Positions 26,444-34,645 of a stretch of DNA of 55,216 nucleotides are shown piece by piece. Positions within the stretch are counted from its first letter, which is position 1; every line of letters begins with the position of its first letter. The position numbers and the translations under genes were made by a program. The notes under the pieces are model-generated. The model ran no database searches, was not told the origin of the DNA, and worked only from the letters and a program-made list of their open reading frames with translations. The DNA is from Saprospiraceae bacterium (GTDB lineage: Bacteria; Bacteroidota; Bacteroidia; Chitinophagales; Saprospiraceae), in NCBI GenBank assembly GCA_029263015.1, contig JAJCYI010000046.1:1-55216 (forward strand). Direction: 5' to 3'.

Positions 26444-27724
26444 TTAAAAGTTTTTTGGTAGCCCTCCAATATAGCCTCTGATGAACGCTTCTGATAAACG
26501 CACTGGTTTCGTACCATTGGGGGATTTCTGCGGCATGATGCGACGTACTTTGGTGTGCCCATCTGCATTTCGATAAACGACGAAAAGACGCTGGTCATCA
26601 TCGGTCAAATCAAGGCCGTCCAATATAACTGGATTATGAGTAGTAAGGAGTGCCTGTTTATCATGGTCTTTTGCAAGTTGCGCCAATATTTTGATTAATT
26701 CGCTTCCCAGTTTTGGATTGAGTGCATTGTCGATATTATCAATGGAAAAGAAGTGTGGCGTTTCGTCGCTGATAAAAAGAGTTAAATAAAACAATAGATA
26801 TAAGAAGCCTTCATTAGCGCTACGCTGGTCAAAATACTGGAGGTCTTCGTCAAGGTAGGAATCTTTAATATTTATCCTTCTTTCAGTAAATTTTAAATCA
26901 TTGGGAATTTCAAAATCATCGAACCAGTCTATTAATTTTAAATGGTTTTTTATTTCTTTGAATTGATTGGATTTTTCCTCGGCGATAATGGAAACTAATT
27001 TAAATAATCCTTCGCCTCTTATGCCAAGAGGTTTTATTGCAGCTTCCTCCTCGAAGCGACGAAGAAAATGATTTTCAGGTGCATATATAAGAAATTTTGA
27101 GTAACTAATTAATTCCTTTATTTTTGATTGTTGTTTTTCGTATGATGTTTCCTCCTCGAATGCTATGCTTTTTAGATTTGCTAATTTTTTATGCTGAGAA
27201 GTTAATTGAGTTGAAAGGCTGACATATTTTTTTACTATTTCCTGAGTTAACGTCTCACCACTTTTTATTTTTAAGTCTAATTTTGCCATATCACTTGAAA
27301 ATTCATCATTTTGTTCCAATAATTGATTTAAATCTTCATCTGCCTTTTTTATTTTTTCAGCAATGTCTTCAAGCAATTTTTTAATACTGTGCTTGACATC
27401 CCAATCATTATAATGTCCATTTTTAGATGAAATTTCAACAGTCCAACTTGAGGATTTACTTGAAAACCCTAAAGTGATTGGACTGTTGAAATCTTCTTCA
27501 TTAAATCCAGACTTCATTAACTGTGGTGCGGTAACTCGTACACCTCGATTTGCTAAAAATTCATCACTCAATTTATCTTCAACCTCAGCACTCCCCATTG
27601 CAATCGCTTCCAAAATATTCGACTTCCCACTTCCATTTGCACCTATGAAGATATTCAACCGCCCCAAGTCTAAGTCAAGCGATTGGACTGATTTAAAATT
27701 TTCTATTTTGATTGATTTTATCAT
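26444..27724 (-). CDS. AAA/ABC-type ATPase with coiled-coil insert, first gene of a two-gene module
   Basis: This 426-residue SMC/RecF-like ATPase begins MIKSIKIENFKSV, has Walker A GANGSGKSN (K34), a charged coiled-coil insert (about 110-210), a signature-like RSANEGF (301-307), and an H-loop TTHNP (H363). The Walker B strand reads HFFSIDNIDNALNP: the Asp (D329) is kept but the usual catalytic Glu is Asn (N330). It resembles the AAA_21/AAA_15 ATPases of RloA, OLD and PARIS AriA, which sense or load an effector. The Toprim-like effector candidate follows directly. The DNA is more AT-rich than the clpB gene next to it, which hints at acquisition. Confidence 0.85.
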   Translation of the reverse strand: MIKSIKIENFKSVQSLDLDLGRLNIFIGANGSGKSNILEAIAMGSAEVEDKLSDEFLANRGVRVTAPQLMKSGFNEEDFNSPITLGFSSKSSSWTVEISSKNGHYNDWDVKHSIKKLLEDIAEKIKKADEDLNQLLEQNDEFSSDMAKLDLKIKSGETLTQEIVKKYVSLSTQLTSQHKKLANLKSIAFEEETSYEKQQSKIKELISYSKFLIYAPENHFLRRFEEEAAIKPLGIRGEGLFKLVSIIAEEKSNQFKEIKNHLKLIDWFDDFEIPNDLKFTERRINIKDSYLDEDLQYFDQRSANEGFLYLLFYLTLFISDETPHFFSIDNIDNALNPKLGSELIKILAQLAKDHDKQALLTTHNPVILDGLDLTDDDQRLFVVYRNADGHTKVRRIMPQKSPNGTKPVRLSEAFIRGYIGGLPKNF

Positions 27725-27756
27725 TTGTAATTTTATGATCTGTTGAAATTACATAA

Positions 27757-27764
27757 CAAAGTTA
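27757..27764 (-). promoter_or_regulatory. Candidate -7 promoter box of the ATPase/Toprim operon
   Basis: The minus strand reads TAACTTTG, a full match to TAnnTTTG, about 33 bp upstream of the ATPase start. A TTTG at -33 was not found at normal spacing. The position is consistent with a short leader and a promoter separate from clpB. Confidence 0.45.
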
Positions 27765-27867
27765 ACAATATCCATCTTCATATTGTCATGTTAAGCAATT
27801 AGAAAAAACGGCCAAGCAGTCAACACCACCCAGCCGTTCAAATCATATCTATGAGAAAAGCTAATTC

Positions 27868-30501
27868 TTATCCACTCACAACCGCCGCCTCCCCTTTTGG
27901 CGCACGGAAAACCACTTTTCCGTCAAACACATCCAACATATAGCGTCCGCCCGTCAACACTTTGTTTAATAACATTTGCCTTGACAGTTCATTCAGCACT
28001 TTTTTCTGGATCACCCGCTTCACTGGCCTGGCACCAAATTCAGGATTGAAACCCTCGTCGGTGATGTACTCGGCAAATTGCGGCGTGAAAGTCAGATCGA
28101 TGTCCTGTGCTTTCACCAGTTCTACTACTTGCTCCAATTGCAGGTCAACGATGGCCCGGATGTCTTTGGCAGACAGCGGTTGGAACATGATTACCTCATC
28201 AATCCGGTTGAGGAACTCAGGCCGCATTGATTTTTTCAGCAAGTCGAACAACTGCGTCTTGGTATTTTCAATCACCTCTTCCCGGTTGTTACTATCTATC
28301 CGTTCAAAATTCTCACGGATCAAATGACTGCCAAGGTTGGAGGTCATGATGACGATGGTGTTTTTGAAATTCGCCACCCTGCCTTTGTTATCGGTCAGTC
28401 GGCCATCTTCCAGCACTTGCAGGAGGATGTTAAATACGTCAGGGTGCGCCTTTTCTATTTCATCCAACAGGACAACAGAATAAGGCTTTCGGCGCACAGC
28501 TTCCGTCAGCTGGCCGCCCTCATCGTAACCCACATAACCAGGAGGCGCTCCAACCAAACGGCTCACGCTGTGGCGCTCCTGATACTCGCTCATATCAATT
28601 CGGGTCATCAGGTTTTCATCATTAAACAAATACTCGGCGAGGGCTTTGGCCAGCTCCGTTTTGCCGACCCCAGTCGTGCCAAGGAAGAGGAACGAACCAA
28701 TGGGACGCTTGTCGCTTCCCAGCCCAGTGCGGCTCCGGCGTATGGCATCGGAAACGGCCTCCACCGCTTCGTCCTGGCCCACGACCCGTTTGTGCAGTTC
28801 TTCTTCGAGCAGGAGCAGTTTGTCCCGCTCGCTCTGCAACATCCGGGTGACAGGAACACCGGTCCATCGGGCAACAATTTCTGCGATGTCCTCGGCATCC
28901 ACTTCTTCTTTTACGAGGAGTTTGCCGCCCTCTTGCATTTCTTTTAGTTTTTCATTGAAATGAGCAAGTCGTTTTTCCACTTCTGGGATGCGACCATAAC
29001 GGATTTCGGCCACTTCGCTAAAATTTCCTTCCCGCTCCATGCGGCTGGCTTCGAGTTTCAATTGCTCGATCTCCTCTTTTGCCTGCTGTATGCCGTTCAC
29101 TACTTGCCGCTCACCTTCCCATTTAGCTTTTAGGGCATTCCGGCGCTCCTCGTGGTTGGCGAGGTCTTCATTTATTTTTTTGATTTTGGCTTTGTCATTT
29201 TCCCTTTTCATAGCCTCCCGCTCAATCTCCAACTGGCGGATTTTACGTTCCACCTCATCAAGTTCTTCCGGCATCGAATTCATTTCCAGCCGCAATTTTG
29301 CCGCAGCCTCGTCAATCAGGTCAATGGCCTTGTCCGGCAATTGACGCTCAGTGATATAACGACTGGAAAGTTGTACTGCCGATATGATCGCTTCGTCCTT
29401 TATATTGATCTTATGGTGCGTCTCGTACCGCTCTTTCAACCCCCGCAAAATGGAGATGGCATCCTCCTCGTTCGGTTCATCTACGAGCACGGTTTGGAAA
29501 CGCCGTTCAAGGGCTTTGTCACTTTCAAAATACTTTTGGTATTCGCTCAAAGTGGTAGCCCCGATGGCACGGAGTTCGCCGCGAGCAAGGGCTGGTTTGA
29601 GGATGTTGGCAGCGTCCATTGCCCCTTGTGATTTGCCCGCACCAACGAGGGTGTGTATTTCATCAATAAAAAGAAAAATCCGGCCCTCGGATCCCCCTAC
29701 TTCTTTCATCACAGACTTGAGGCGCTCCTCGAATTCACCCTGGTACTTCGCCCCAGCGATCAGGGCACCCATGTCCAGGGCATATATTTCTTTGTCCCGC
29801 AGGTCTTCCGGCACGTCTTCATTGACGATGCGGTGAGCAAGGCCCTCAGCAATGGCTGTTTTACCTACGCCCGGTTCACCAATCAAAATAGGATTGTTCT
29901 TTGTCCGGCGGGCAAGGATGTGCAGCAAGCGACGTATTTCTTCGTCTCGTCCAATCACAGGATCAAGTTTGCCGTTGCGGGCACGTTCGTTGAGGTTGAC
30001 AGCGTATTTTGACAATGCATTATAGCTTTCTTCGGCACTCGCAGTGGTCACTTTACTGCCTTTGCGCAGGTCGTTGATTGCAGCCTTTAATTCTTTTTCA
30101 GAAATGCCGCTGTCCTTTAGCATCTGGGAAACATTGCTCTTGGTAGTGAGCAGGCCAAGCAACAGGTGTTCCAGCGAGACATACTCATCACCGAACGTTT
30201 TAAGGTACGTGTTCGCCTTTTGGATAACGCTGTTTGTTTCCCGAGAAATGTACTGCCCGCTGTTGTCCCCACCGCCACTGACCTTTGGGTAACTGCCCAC
30301 TACGCTGTCGGCGGCTCTTTTCAGTACGTCATAATTTACCCCGAGTTTTTTGATGACAAACGGCGTCACGCTCTCGTCCACTTCCATAATGGCCTTGAGC
30401 AGGTGGCCGGGTTCTATTTGTTGGTTGCCATGTTCCATAGCGAGCTGCTGTGCCCGTTGGATGGCTTCCTGCGATTTGATGGTTAGGTTTTTTAAGTTCA
30501 T
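27868..30501 (-). CDS. clpB: ATP-dependent disaggregase ClpB
   Basis: A hexameric chaperone that, with DnaK/DnaJ/GrpE, pulls proteins out of aggregates. The 877-residue protein has the Clp N-domain (about 1-145), the first AAA domain with [13 protein letters not shown] and [12 protein letters not shown], the long coiled-coil middle domain (about 410-530, Glu/Lys/Arg-rich), and the second AAA domain with [13 protein letters not shown] and LLDEIEKAH, plus the C-terminal D2 small domain. No ClpP-binding loop was noticed, in line with ClpB. A single-gene unit; a CIRCE- or sigma-32-type site was not recognised upstream. Confidence 0.97.
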   Translation of the reverse strand: MNLKNLTIKSQEAIQRAQQLAMEHGNQQIEPGHLLKAIMEVDESVTPFVIKKLGVNYDVLKRAADSVVGSYPKVSGGGDNSGQYISRETNSVIQKANTYLKTFGDEYVSLEHLLLGLLTTKSNVSQMLKDSGISEKELKAAINDLRKGSKVTTASAEESYNALSKYAVNLNERARNGKLDPVIGRDEEIRRLLHILARRTKNNPILIGEPGVGKTAIAEGLAHRIVNEDVPEDLRDKEIYALDMGALIAGAKYQGEFEERLKSVMKEVGGSEGRIFLFIDEIHTLVGAGKSQGAMDAANILKPALARGELRAIGATTLSEYQKYFESDKALERRFQTVLVDEPNEEDAISILRGLKERYETHHKINIKDEAIISAVQLSSRYITERQLPDKAIDLIDEAAAKLRLEMNSMPEELDEVERKIRQLEIEREAMKRENDKAKIKKINEDLANHEERRNALKAKWEGERQVVNGIQQAKEEIEQLKLEASRMEREGNFSEVAEIRYGRIPEVEKRLAHFNEKLKEMQEGGKLLVKEEVDAEDIAEIVARWTGVPVTRMLQSERDKLLLLEEELHKRVVGQDEAVEAVSDAIRRSRTGLGSDKRPIGSFLFLGTTGVGKTELAKALAEYLFNDENLMTRIDMSEYQERHSVSRLVGAPPGYVGYDEGGQLTEAVRRKPYSVVLLDEIEKAHPDVFNILLQVLEDGRLTDNKGRVANFKNTIVIMTSNLGSHLIRENFERIDSNNREEVIENTKTQLFDLLKKSMRPEFLNRIDEVIMFQPLSAKDIRAIVDLQLEQVVELVKAQDIDLTFTPQFAEYITDEGFNPEFGARPVKRVIQKKVLNELSRQMLLNKVLTGGRYMLDVFDGKVVFRAPKGEAAVVSG

Positions 30502-30598
30502 TGCTTTATTTATTTAAAAATGGAGAATTGAAAATGGAGAATTTGCCCGTTCAATAGACTTGTTCCTTATTTGCGAACAAGCCTAATAAATCCATTTT

Positions 30599-30828
30599 AT
30601 ACTATTTTTCTCTACCGTACACTTTTTTAAATTTATCGAATGTTTCCGATCGGACCGCCGCCAAGGCGATCCGATCGACCCTTGGAGGGAAAAATGGTGC
30701 ATCTGATCTATATTGTTCGGTCGGATCGGCTAAGCGCCGGTCCGATCGAGTAATGCCAACCTATTTGTCTCCATTGAAACAGAAGAAATTGACTAACTTA
30801 AAAAGTGTACGGTAGAGAATACTATTTT
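30599..30828. mobile_element. MITE-like element copy 2 with flanking direct repeats
   Basis: The element spans 30610-30817. Its ends, CTCTACCGTACAC (30610-30622) and GTGTACGGTAGAG (30805-30817), are perfect inverted repeats and the match continues inward through T/A runs. A 10-bp direct repeat, ATACTATTTT, flanks it at 30599-30608 and 30819-30828. Copy 1 at 22809-23023 shares the ends and the CCAAC...TTGT...TCCATT stretch near 30755, but the palindromic centre differs. Here the centre has two GC-rich hairpins (30647-30677 and 30717-30749). No open reading frame is present. Confidence 0.75.
30647..30749. repeat. Twin-hairpin cassette in MITE copy 2
   Basis: Hairpin one (30647-30677) pairs CGATCGGACCGCC with GGCGATCCGATCG with one mismatch that becomes a G-U pair in minus-strand RNA. 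Hairpin two (30717-30749) is similar and roughly mirrors the first. The cassette recurs in reverse orientation at 48764-48889, including the CGAATGTT border and a shared CTTGGAG...AAAAATGG spacer. Confidence 0.75.
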
Positions 30829-31127
30829 AAAAACGGTTGACGGAACTTGGAGTTCAAGGTATGTGCCATGACTTTTATTAGGAAATGTTGACGGGGATGG
30901 TGATTTTTAACATGACATTTTGGCGCAAATTATTACAAATATAACGACATGATGTCAGGTTACGCATTTTGTTAAGACTACCCGCGTCACAATAGCATTC
31001 ATTTGGGTGAAAGTAATTTGACATGTTGGCCAAGGCAACACTTCCGAAAATTATTGTCAGTTTGTTATGGTTGGAGCATAAGGATTCTTAACCTTTTCAA
31101 CAAGCCTTATGAAGCATATTTGGAACG

Positions 31128-31946
31128 TCACTTGAAATGTTTCAGCATAATAACTTCCCTCTTGGTCAAGTGCCTGAAATGTCCACGGCCAATATCTTTT
31201 TTGGTTAAACCGGCATAGTAAGTCCGGTCGAGTTTTACCACTTCATAGCCGAGGTTTTCGAAAATACGGCGCACAATTCGGTTGCGCCCAATGTGGATTT
31301 CAACACCAATTTCCTTGCGTTTTCCATCCACATAACCTACGCTATCGACCTGCACCAAGCCATCTTCTAGCTTAAGGCCATCACGGATTTTTTCAAGATG
31401 CTTGGAAGTCAGGTTTTTATCCAAATTCACCTGATAAAATTTAGTGACTTTATAACTGGGGTGGGATAATTTTTTGGCTAGGTCGCCATCATTGGTGAGA
31501 ACAAGCAAACCCGTCGTCATTCGGTCAAGTCTCCCAACTGGAAAAATGCGTTCTTTAATATCCTTTCCAACAATATCCAAGACCGTTTTTCGGCCTTTTT
31601 CATCATTGGAAGTTGTAATGATGTTTTTGGGTTTGTTCAGCAGGATATAGACTTTCTTTTGTTCCAAATGCACGGGCTTGCCCTGAAAGGTGATTTTATC
31701 ACCTGATTGTACTGGATAACCTGGGTTTAATTCCACTTTCCCGTTAACCGCAACATCCCCCTTTTTAACAAACTCCGCAGCCTGCCGCCGAGCACAAATG
31801 CCGCAATGTGCAATGTATTTGTTCAACCGCATCGGGCCATCAGGATCGGAAGGCGATCGCGCAGACTTTTCCTCTTGGTTACGGCGTACCTTTTCAGCCC
31901 GGTCTCCAAACGATGACTTCGTAAATTTTGGTGATTGTTTTTTCAT
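31128..31946 (-). CDS. Ribosomal large-subunit pseudouridine synthase, RluB/RsuA family
   Basis: It isomerises a specific uridine in rRNA. The 272-residue protein starts with a basic, low-complexity extension (1-38), then an S4 RNA-binding domain (MRLNKYIAHCGICARRQA, 39-85), then the RsuA-type catalytic domain with GRLDRMTTGLLVL and catalytic D141, followed by KKLSHPSYKVTKFY and the GRNRIVRRIFE motif. An N-terminal Lys/Arg/Ser-rich tail is common in Bacteroidota homologues. RluB is the best guess; RluF or RluE cannot be ruled out. Confidence 0.9.
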   Translation of the reverse strand: MKKQSPKFTKSSFGDRAEKVRRNQEEKSARSPSDPDGPMRLNKYIAHCGICARRQAAEFVKKGDVAVNGKVELNPGYPVQSGDKITFQGKPVHLEQKKVYILLNKPKNIITTSNDEKGRKTVLDIVGKDIKERIFPVGRLDRMTTGLLVLTNDGDLAKKLSHPSYKVTKFYQVNLDKNLTSKHLEKIRDGLKLEDGLVQVDSVGYVDGKRKEIGVEIHIGRNRIVRRIFENLGYEVVKLDRTYYAGLTKKDIGRGHFRHLTKREVIMLKHFK

Positions 31947-31973
31947 AAAAAAATCCTTTCAGGTTGGTGGAGG

Positions 31974-32071
31974 GTTTGAGTTTCTGAGAGTTTGTGAATT
32001 TGAGTTTCTGAAGCAGGGTAGAAACTCAAAAACTTAGAAACTCAGGAACTCAAACTCTCAGAAACTCAAAC
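31974..32071. repeat. Perfect 21-bp inverted repeat after dapD
   Basis: The 21-mer at 31974-31994 (GTTTGAGTTTCTGAGAG...) is exactly inverted at 32051-32071, with further nested GAGTTTCTGA/AGAAACTCA pairs inside. It lies between the dapD 3' end and the start of the pseudouridine synthase gene, and may act as a large terminator-like stem for dapD. A similar but weaker array lies on the other side of dapD. Confidence 0.75.
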
Positions 32072-32082
32072 TCTCCATTCCC

Positions 32083-32901
32083 TCACACCGCTACACCATA
32101 CTCGCGAAGCGCTTCATTCAACGACACTTTCTTGTCGGTCGATTCGCTCCGCTTGCCAATAATAAGTGCACAAGCCACTTGGTATTCCCCTGCTGGAAAT
32201 TTTTTTGGGTAAGTTCCAGGGATGACAACAGATCGGGCAGGGACGCGCCCTTTGTGAATAACAGGCTCCGAACTGCTTACATCTATAATATGGGTGGATT
32301 TCGTGAGCACGACATTAGCGCCAAGCACCGCTTCTTTTTCAATCCGGACACCTTCTACTACGATAGATCGGGAACCAATGAAACAATTATCTTCTATAAT
32401 AGTCGGGGCCGCCTGTGGTGGCTCCAATACACCACCAATCCCAACGCCTCCGCTCAAATGTACATTCCTTCCAATCTGAGCACACGAGCCAACCGTGGCC
32501 CATGTATCCACCATGCTCCCGCTACCGACCCAAGCACCTATGTTCACATAGCTTGGCATCAGAATGACACCACGTTCGAGGTAAGAACCATAGCGTGCTA
32601 TCGCATGAGGCACAACCCTTACCCCTCGAATGGCAAAGTTTTTCTTCAAAGGAATTTTATCATGAAATTCAAAAGGAGGGACCTCAATGGTTTCCATTTT
32701 CTGAATTGGAAAATAAAGGATGACAGCTTTTTTTACCCAATCATTAACTTGCCAAGTACCATCATCAGTTGGCTCTGCAACTCTTAATTCGCCAACATCT
32801 AACATGGCCACAACCTGATTGACTGCCTCTTGAGTTTGTTTTTGCTGAAGCATGGAACGATCTTCCCATGCCTGGTCAATAATTTGTTCGAGTGTTTGCA
32901 T
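32083..32901 (-). CDS. dapD: 2,3,4,5-tetrahydropyridine-2,6-dicarboxylate N-succinyltransferase
   Basis: It succinylates tetrahydrodipicolinate in the succinylase branch of meso-diaminopimelate/lysine synthesis. The 272-residue protein has the helical N-domain followed by a left-handed beta-helix of hexapeptide repeats (VNIGAWVGSGSMVDTWATVGSCAQIG, in part, then IEDNCFIGSRSIVVEG) and the C-terminal IPGTYPKKFPAGEYQVACALIIGKR (in part), as in DapD. dapB of the same pathway lies about 10 kb away (42457). It is flanked by intergenic arrays of GAGTTTTTGA-like repeats. Confidence 0.95.
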   Translation of the reverse strand: MQTLEQIIDQAWEDRSMLQQKQTQEAVNQVVAMLDVGELRVAEPTDDGTWQVNDWVKKAVILYFPIQKMETIEVPPFEFHDKIPLKKNFAIRGVRVVPHAIARYGSYLERGVILMPSYVNIGAWVGSGSMVDTWATVGSCAQIGRNVHLSGGVGIGGVLEPPQAAPTIIEDNCFIGSRSIVVEGVRIEKEAVLGANVVLTKSTHIIDVSSSEPVIHKGRVPARSVVIPGTYPKKFPAGEYQVACALIIGKRSESTDKKVSLNEALREYGVAV

Positions 32902-32902
32902 T

Positions 32903-33035
32903 AGTTTGAGTTTCGGAGTTTTTGAGTTTTTGAGTTTTTGAGGGTATGGAAGGGTTGGATAAAAATGGCAGAAAGTTAAATTCTTGGAGGACTCAAGATC
33001 TCAAGGACTCAAATCCTTAGAAACTCAGAAACTCA
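32903..33035. repeat. GAGTTT/AAACTC repeat array between dapD and the SPOR gene
   Basis: At the left, three TTTTTGAG units follow one another (about 32910-32942); at the right, several ACTCAGAAACTCA-like units (about 33000-33035) run in the opposite sense. Together they can fold back imperfectly. The array is of the same family as that at 31974-32071. Confidence 0.6.
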
Positions 33036-33036
33036 A

Positions 33037-33438
33037 TTACCTGAGAAGCTCCTCTGGCCTTATTTCATTATCTTGGACAGGATAAGCACTTGGGTAATCT
33101 TGTTTTAGAATATACAAAGTTCGCAAGGCATCCCTTTTTGTAGCGAAAGCACCTGCCCTTATTTTATAATAGGGTTTGGAATGCAACCAATCGGCAGGAA
33201 TACTCGGATAGAGGTTTTCGAATTTACGGAGTGCGGATTCCATTCGTTGACGATCGTTGGTGGCCAATATTTGAATGCGCCAACCTTTTATCTTTGTCTG
33301 CGATTTGTTTTGGTTAACAAATTTATCCATCAATTGAGCAATCTTTGGCTCAACCGATTCGGTCACTTCCTGTGCTTGAATTGAATAAAGGGAGGCAAAT
33401 CCAAATAGGATGAAAGCAGAAAGAATAAATTTTTTCAT
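33037..33438 (-). CDS. Small exported SPOR-domain protein
   Basis: A 133-residue protein with a signal peptide (MKKFILSAFILFGFASLYSIQAQ) and a SPOR-like fold at about residues 54-125 (GWRIQILATNDRQRME, then KPYYKIRAGAFATKRDAL). SPOR domains bind denuded glycan strands of peptidoglycan at division sites. It sits between dapD (135 bp away) and the deoC homologue (33 bp away), all on the minus strand. Its exact role is unknown; periplasmic peptidoglycan binding is inferred. Confidence 0.85.
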   Translation of the reverse strand: MKKFILSAFILFGFASLYSIQAQEVTESVEPKIAQLMDKFVNQNKSQTKIKGWRIQILATNDRQRMESALRKFENLYPSIPADWLHSKPYYKIRAGAFATKRDALRTLYILKQDYPSAYPVQDNEIRPEELLR

Positions 33439-33470
33439 GGCAGAATATTAACTGGACTTTTTGCATTGGG

Positions 33471-34118
33471 TCAACCAGCAATTATTTGAATGCTGGCTGA
33501 ACAGCCCAACCGATCGGCACCGGCCTGTATCAGCATTTCAGCAAACTGCTTGTCTTGGATGCCGCCCAATGCTTTTATTTTCATCTTTGCAGGAAGGTTT
33601 TTCCGGAGAAGGGAAACCACCTCAACAGATGCACCCTGACCTTCAATACCAGTTGAAGTATTAACAAAATCAACACCAACTGAAGCACAAATTTCAGCTA
33701 TTTTCAACAATTCTTCATTTGTGAGCAAGCCTGCTCCTATAATCGTTTTGATGATTTTACCCCTCATGTGGCAGGCAGTGGTCAAGGATTCCATTTCGTT
33801 TTTCACATAGTTCCAATTACCATTTTTAACTGCACAAAGGTTGACCACCACGTCCAGCTCGTCCACCTCTTCATCAACGGCTCTTTTTATTTCTTCTACT
33901 TTGGCTGCAGTAGTAGCATATCCGCTTGGATAACCAATCACGGTGGCCACTTTAACTGTGCTGTCCTGTAAAAGGCTTTTGGCATTTTTTACATAATACG
34001 GGGGCAGGCAAACAGCAGCAAAATTGTGTTCAATGGCCTCTCGACAAGTTTTTTCCACGTCTGAAAATGTACAAGTTGGCTTTAACAGGGTATGGTCTAT
34101 CAGGTGGGCTAAATCCAT
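33471..34118 (-). CDS. deoC: DeoC/LacD-type aldolase; deoxyribose-phosphate aldolase homologue lacking the Schiff-base lysine
   Basis: DeoC reversibly splits 2-deoxyribose 5-phosphate into glyceraldehyde 3-phosphate and acetaldehyde. This 215-residue homologue (start at 34118, MDLAHLIDHTLLKP; an upstream ATG at 34166 adds 16 unlikely residues) keeps the fold, the Asp of DELDVVVNL (D89) and the second Lys of KIKALGG (K182, the counterpart of E. coli K201). At the position of the E. coli Schiff-base K167 (DFIKTSTGK), however, it reads DFVNTSTGI: Asn153, codon AAT at 33660-33662. Classical aldolase chemistry may therefore be lost or altered. Confidence 0.82.
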   Translation of the reverse strand: MDLAHLIDHTLLKPTCTFSDVEKTCREAIEHNFAAVCLPPYYVKNAKSLLQDSTVKVATVIGYPSGYATTAAKVEEIKRAVDEEVDELDVVVNLCAVKNGNWNYVKNEMESLTTACHMRGKIIKTIIGAGLLTNEELLKIAEICASVGVDFVNTSTGIEGQGASVEVVSLLRKNLPAKMKIKALGGIQDKQFAEMLIQAGADRLGCSASIQIIAG

Positions 34119-34166
34119 ATTTTTTTTGGGAATCAGGTGTCTTTTTTGGCATTTCATCCAACACAA

Positions 34167-34645
34167 TAGTCGTACAAGATGCTGTTAAAAAGCTGTTTTA
34201 AGAATTCAAGGACATCTGACCCCGAATACTTTAGGCGGCAATTTACATCAAAAAATATCTAATAATCTACCCAAAGGGCAAAGCCTTTAGTTTTTTTCAA
34301 CAAAAAAAATACATGCAAAGAAGTTACCAAATGACAAGTTCAATAAATTCCGAAAGGGTAACTTATTCATTTTCACTAATTTAATAGAAGAAAGAAATGA
34401 AATGCTGAATCATCCATTTACTGCCAAAATTCACTTAGTCCTCGATCTCCACAAAATGAAAAAACTTATCAACAAGGCGGTGTTCCATGCCTGCACATTT
34501 TGCCGATTATTTCATGTAGTTTTGTATCAAATTGAAAGTTCCCTGATGACAGGTGTAGGATGTAGTGCGAATTTCCAGATTCGCACCAAACCTTTCTTAA
34601 GAGCGAATCTGGAGATTCGCACTACAATTATCAAAAACACAACCA
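34167..34645. other. Gene-free interval between deoC and dnaB
   Basis: No convincing gene is seen in the 479 bases between the divergent deoC and dnaB genes. An open frame at 34402-34653 has no recognisable product and ends inside dnaB. A long inverted repeat (34561-34626) closes the interval. A TAGTTTTG box at 34517-34524 matches the -7 consensus for dnaB, but a TTTG lies only 14 bp upstream of it, too close for a normal -33 box. Confidence 0.5.
34561..34626. repeat. 24-bp inverted repeat just upstream of dnaB
   Basis: The arm 34561-34584 (TGTAGTGCGAATTTCCAG...) matches the reverse complement of 34603-34626 at 23 of 24 positions. The repeat ends 19 bp before the dnaB ATG, so the transcript leader should fold into a long stem that might limit or protect it. 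The motif GTGCGAAT...ATTCGCAC looks like a dispersed intergenic palindrome. Confidence 0.7.

Larger units (their letters stand above)
30502..31127. other. Gene-free interval upstream of clpB
   Basis: These 626 bases hold a short hairpin (CTTGTTC...GAACAAG, about 30560-30580), the second MITE-like element (30599-30828), and about 300 bases in which I see no convincing gene. A 71-codon open frame at 31003-31218 runs antisense into the pseudouridine synthase gene and lacks coding character. Confidence 0.5.

Noticed and set aside
25790-27724. Gabija or retron system
   Set aside because: Gabija has the ATPase and Toprim fused plus a UvrD-like helicase, and no reverse transcriptase or structured retron RNA is seen; here the two domains are separate genes with no helicase.
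31003-31218. Small plus-strand open frame of 71 codons
   Set aside because: It runs antisense into the 3' part of the pseudouridine synthase gene, shows no recognisable motif, and its upstream half lies in featureless intergenic DNA.
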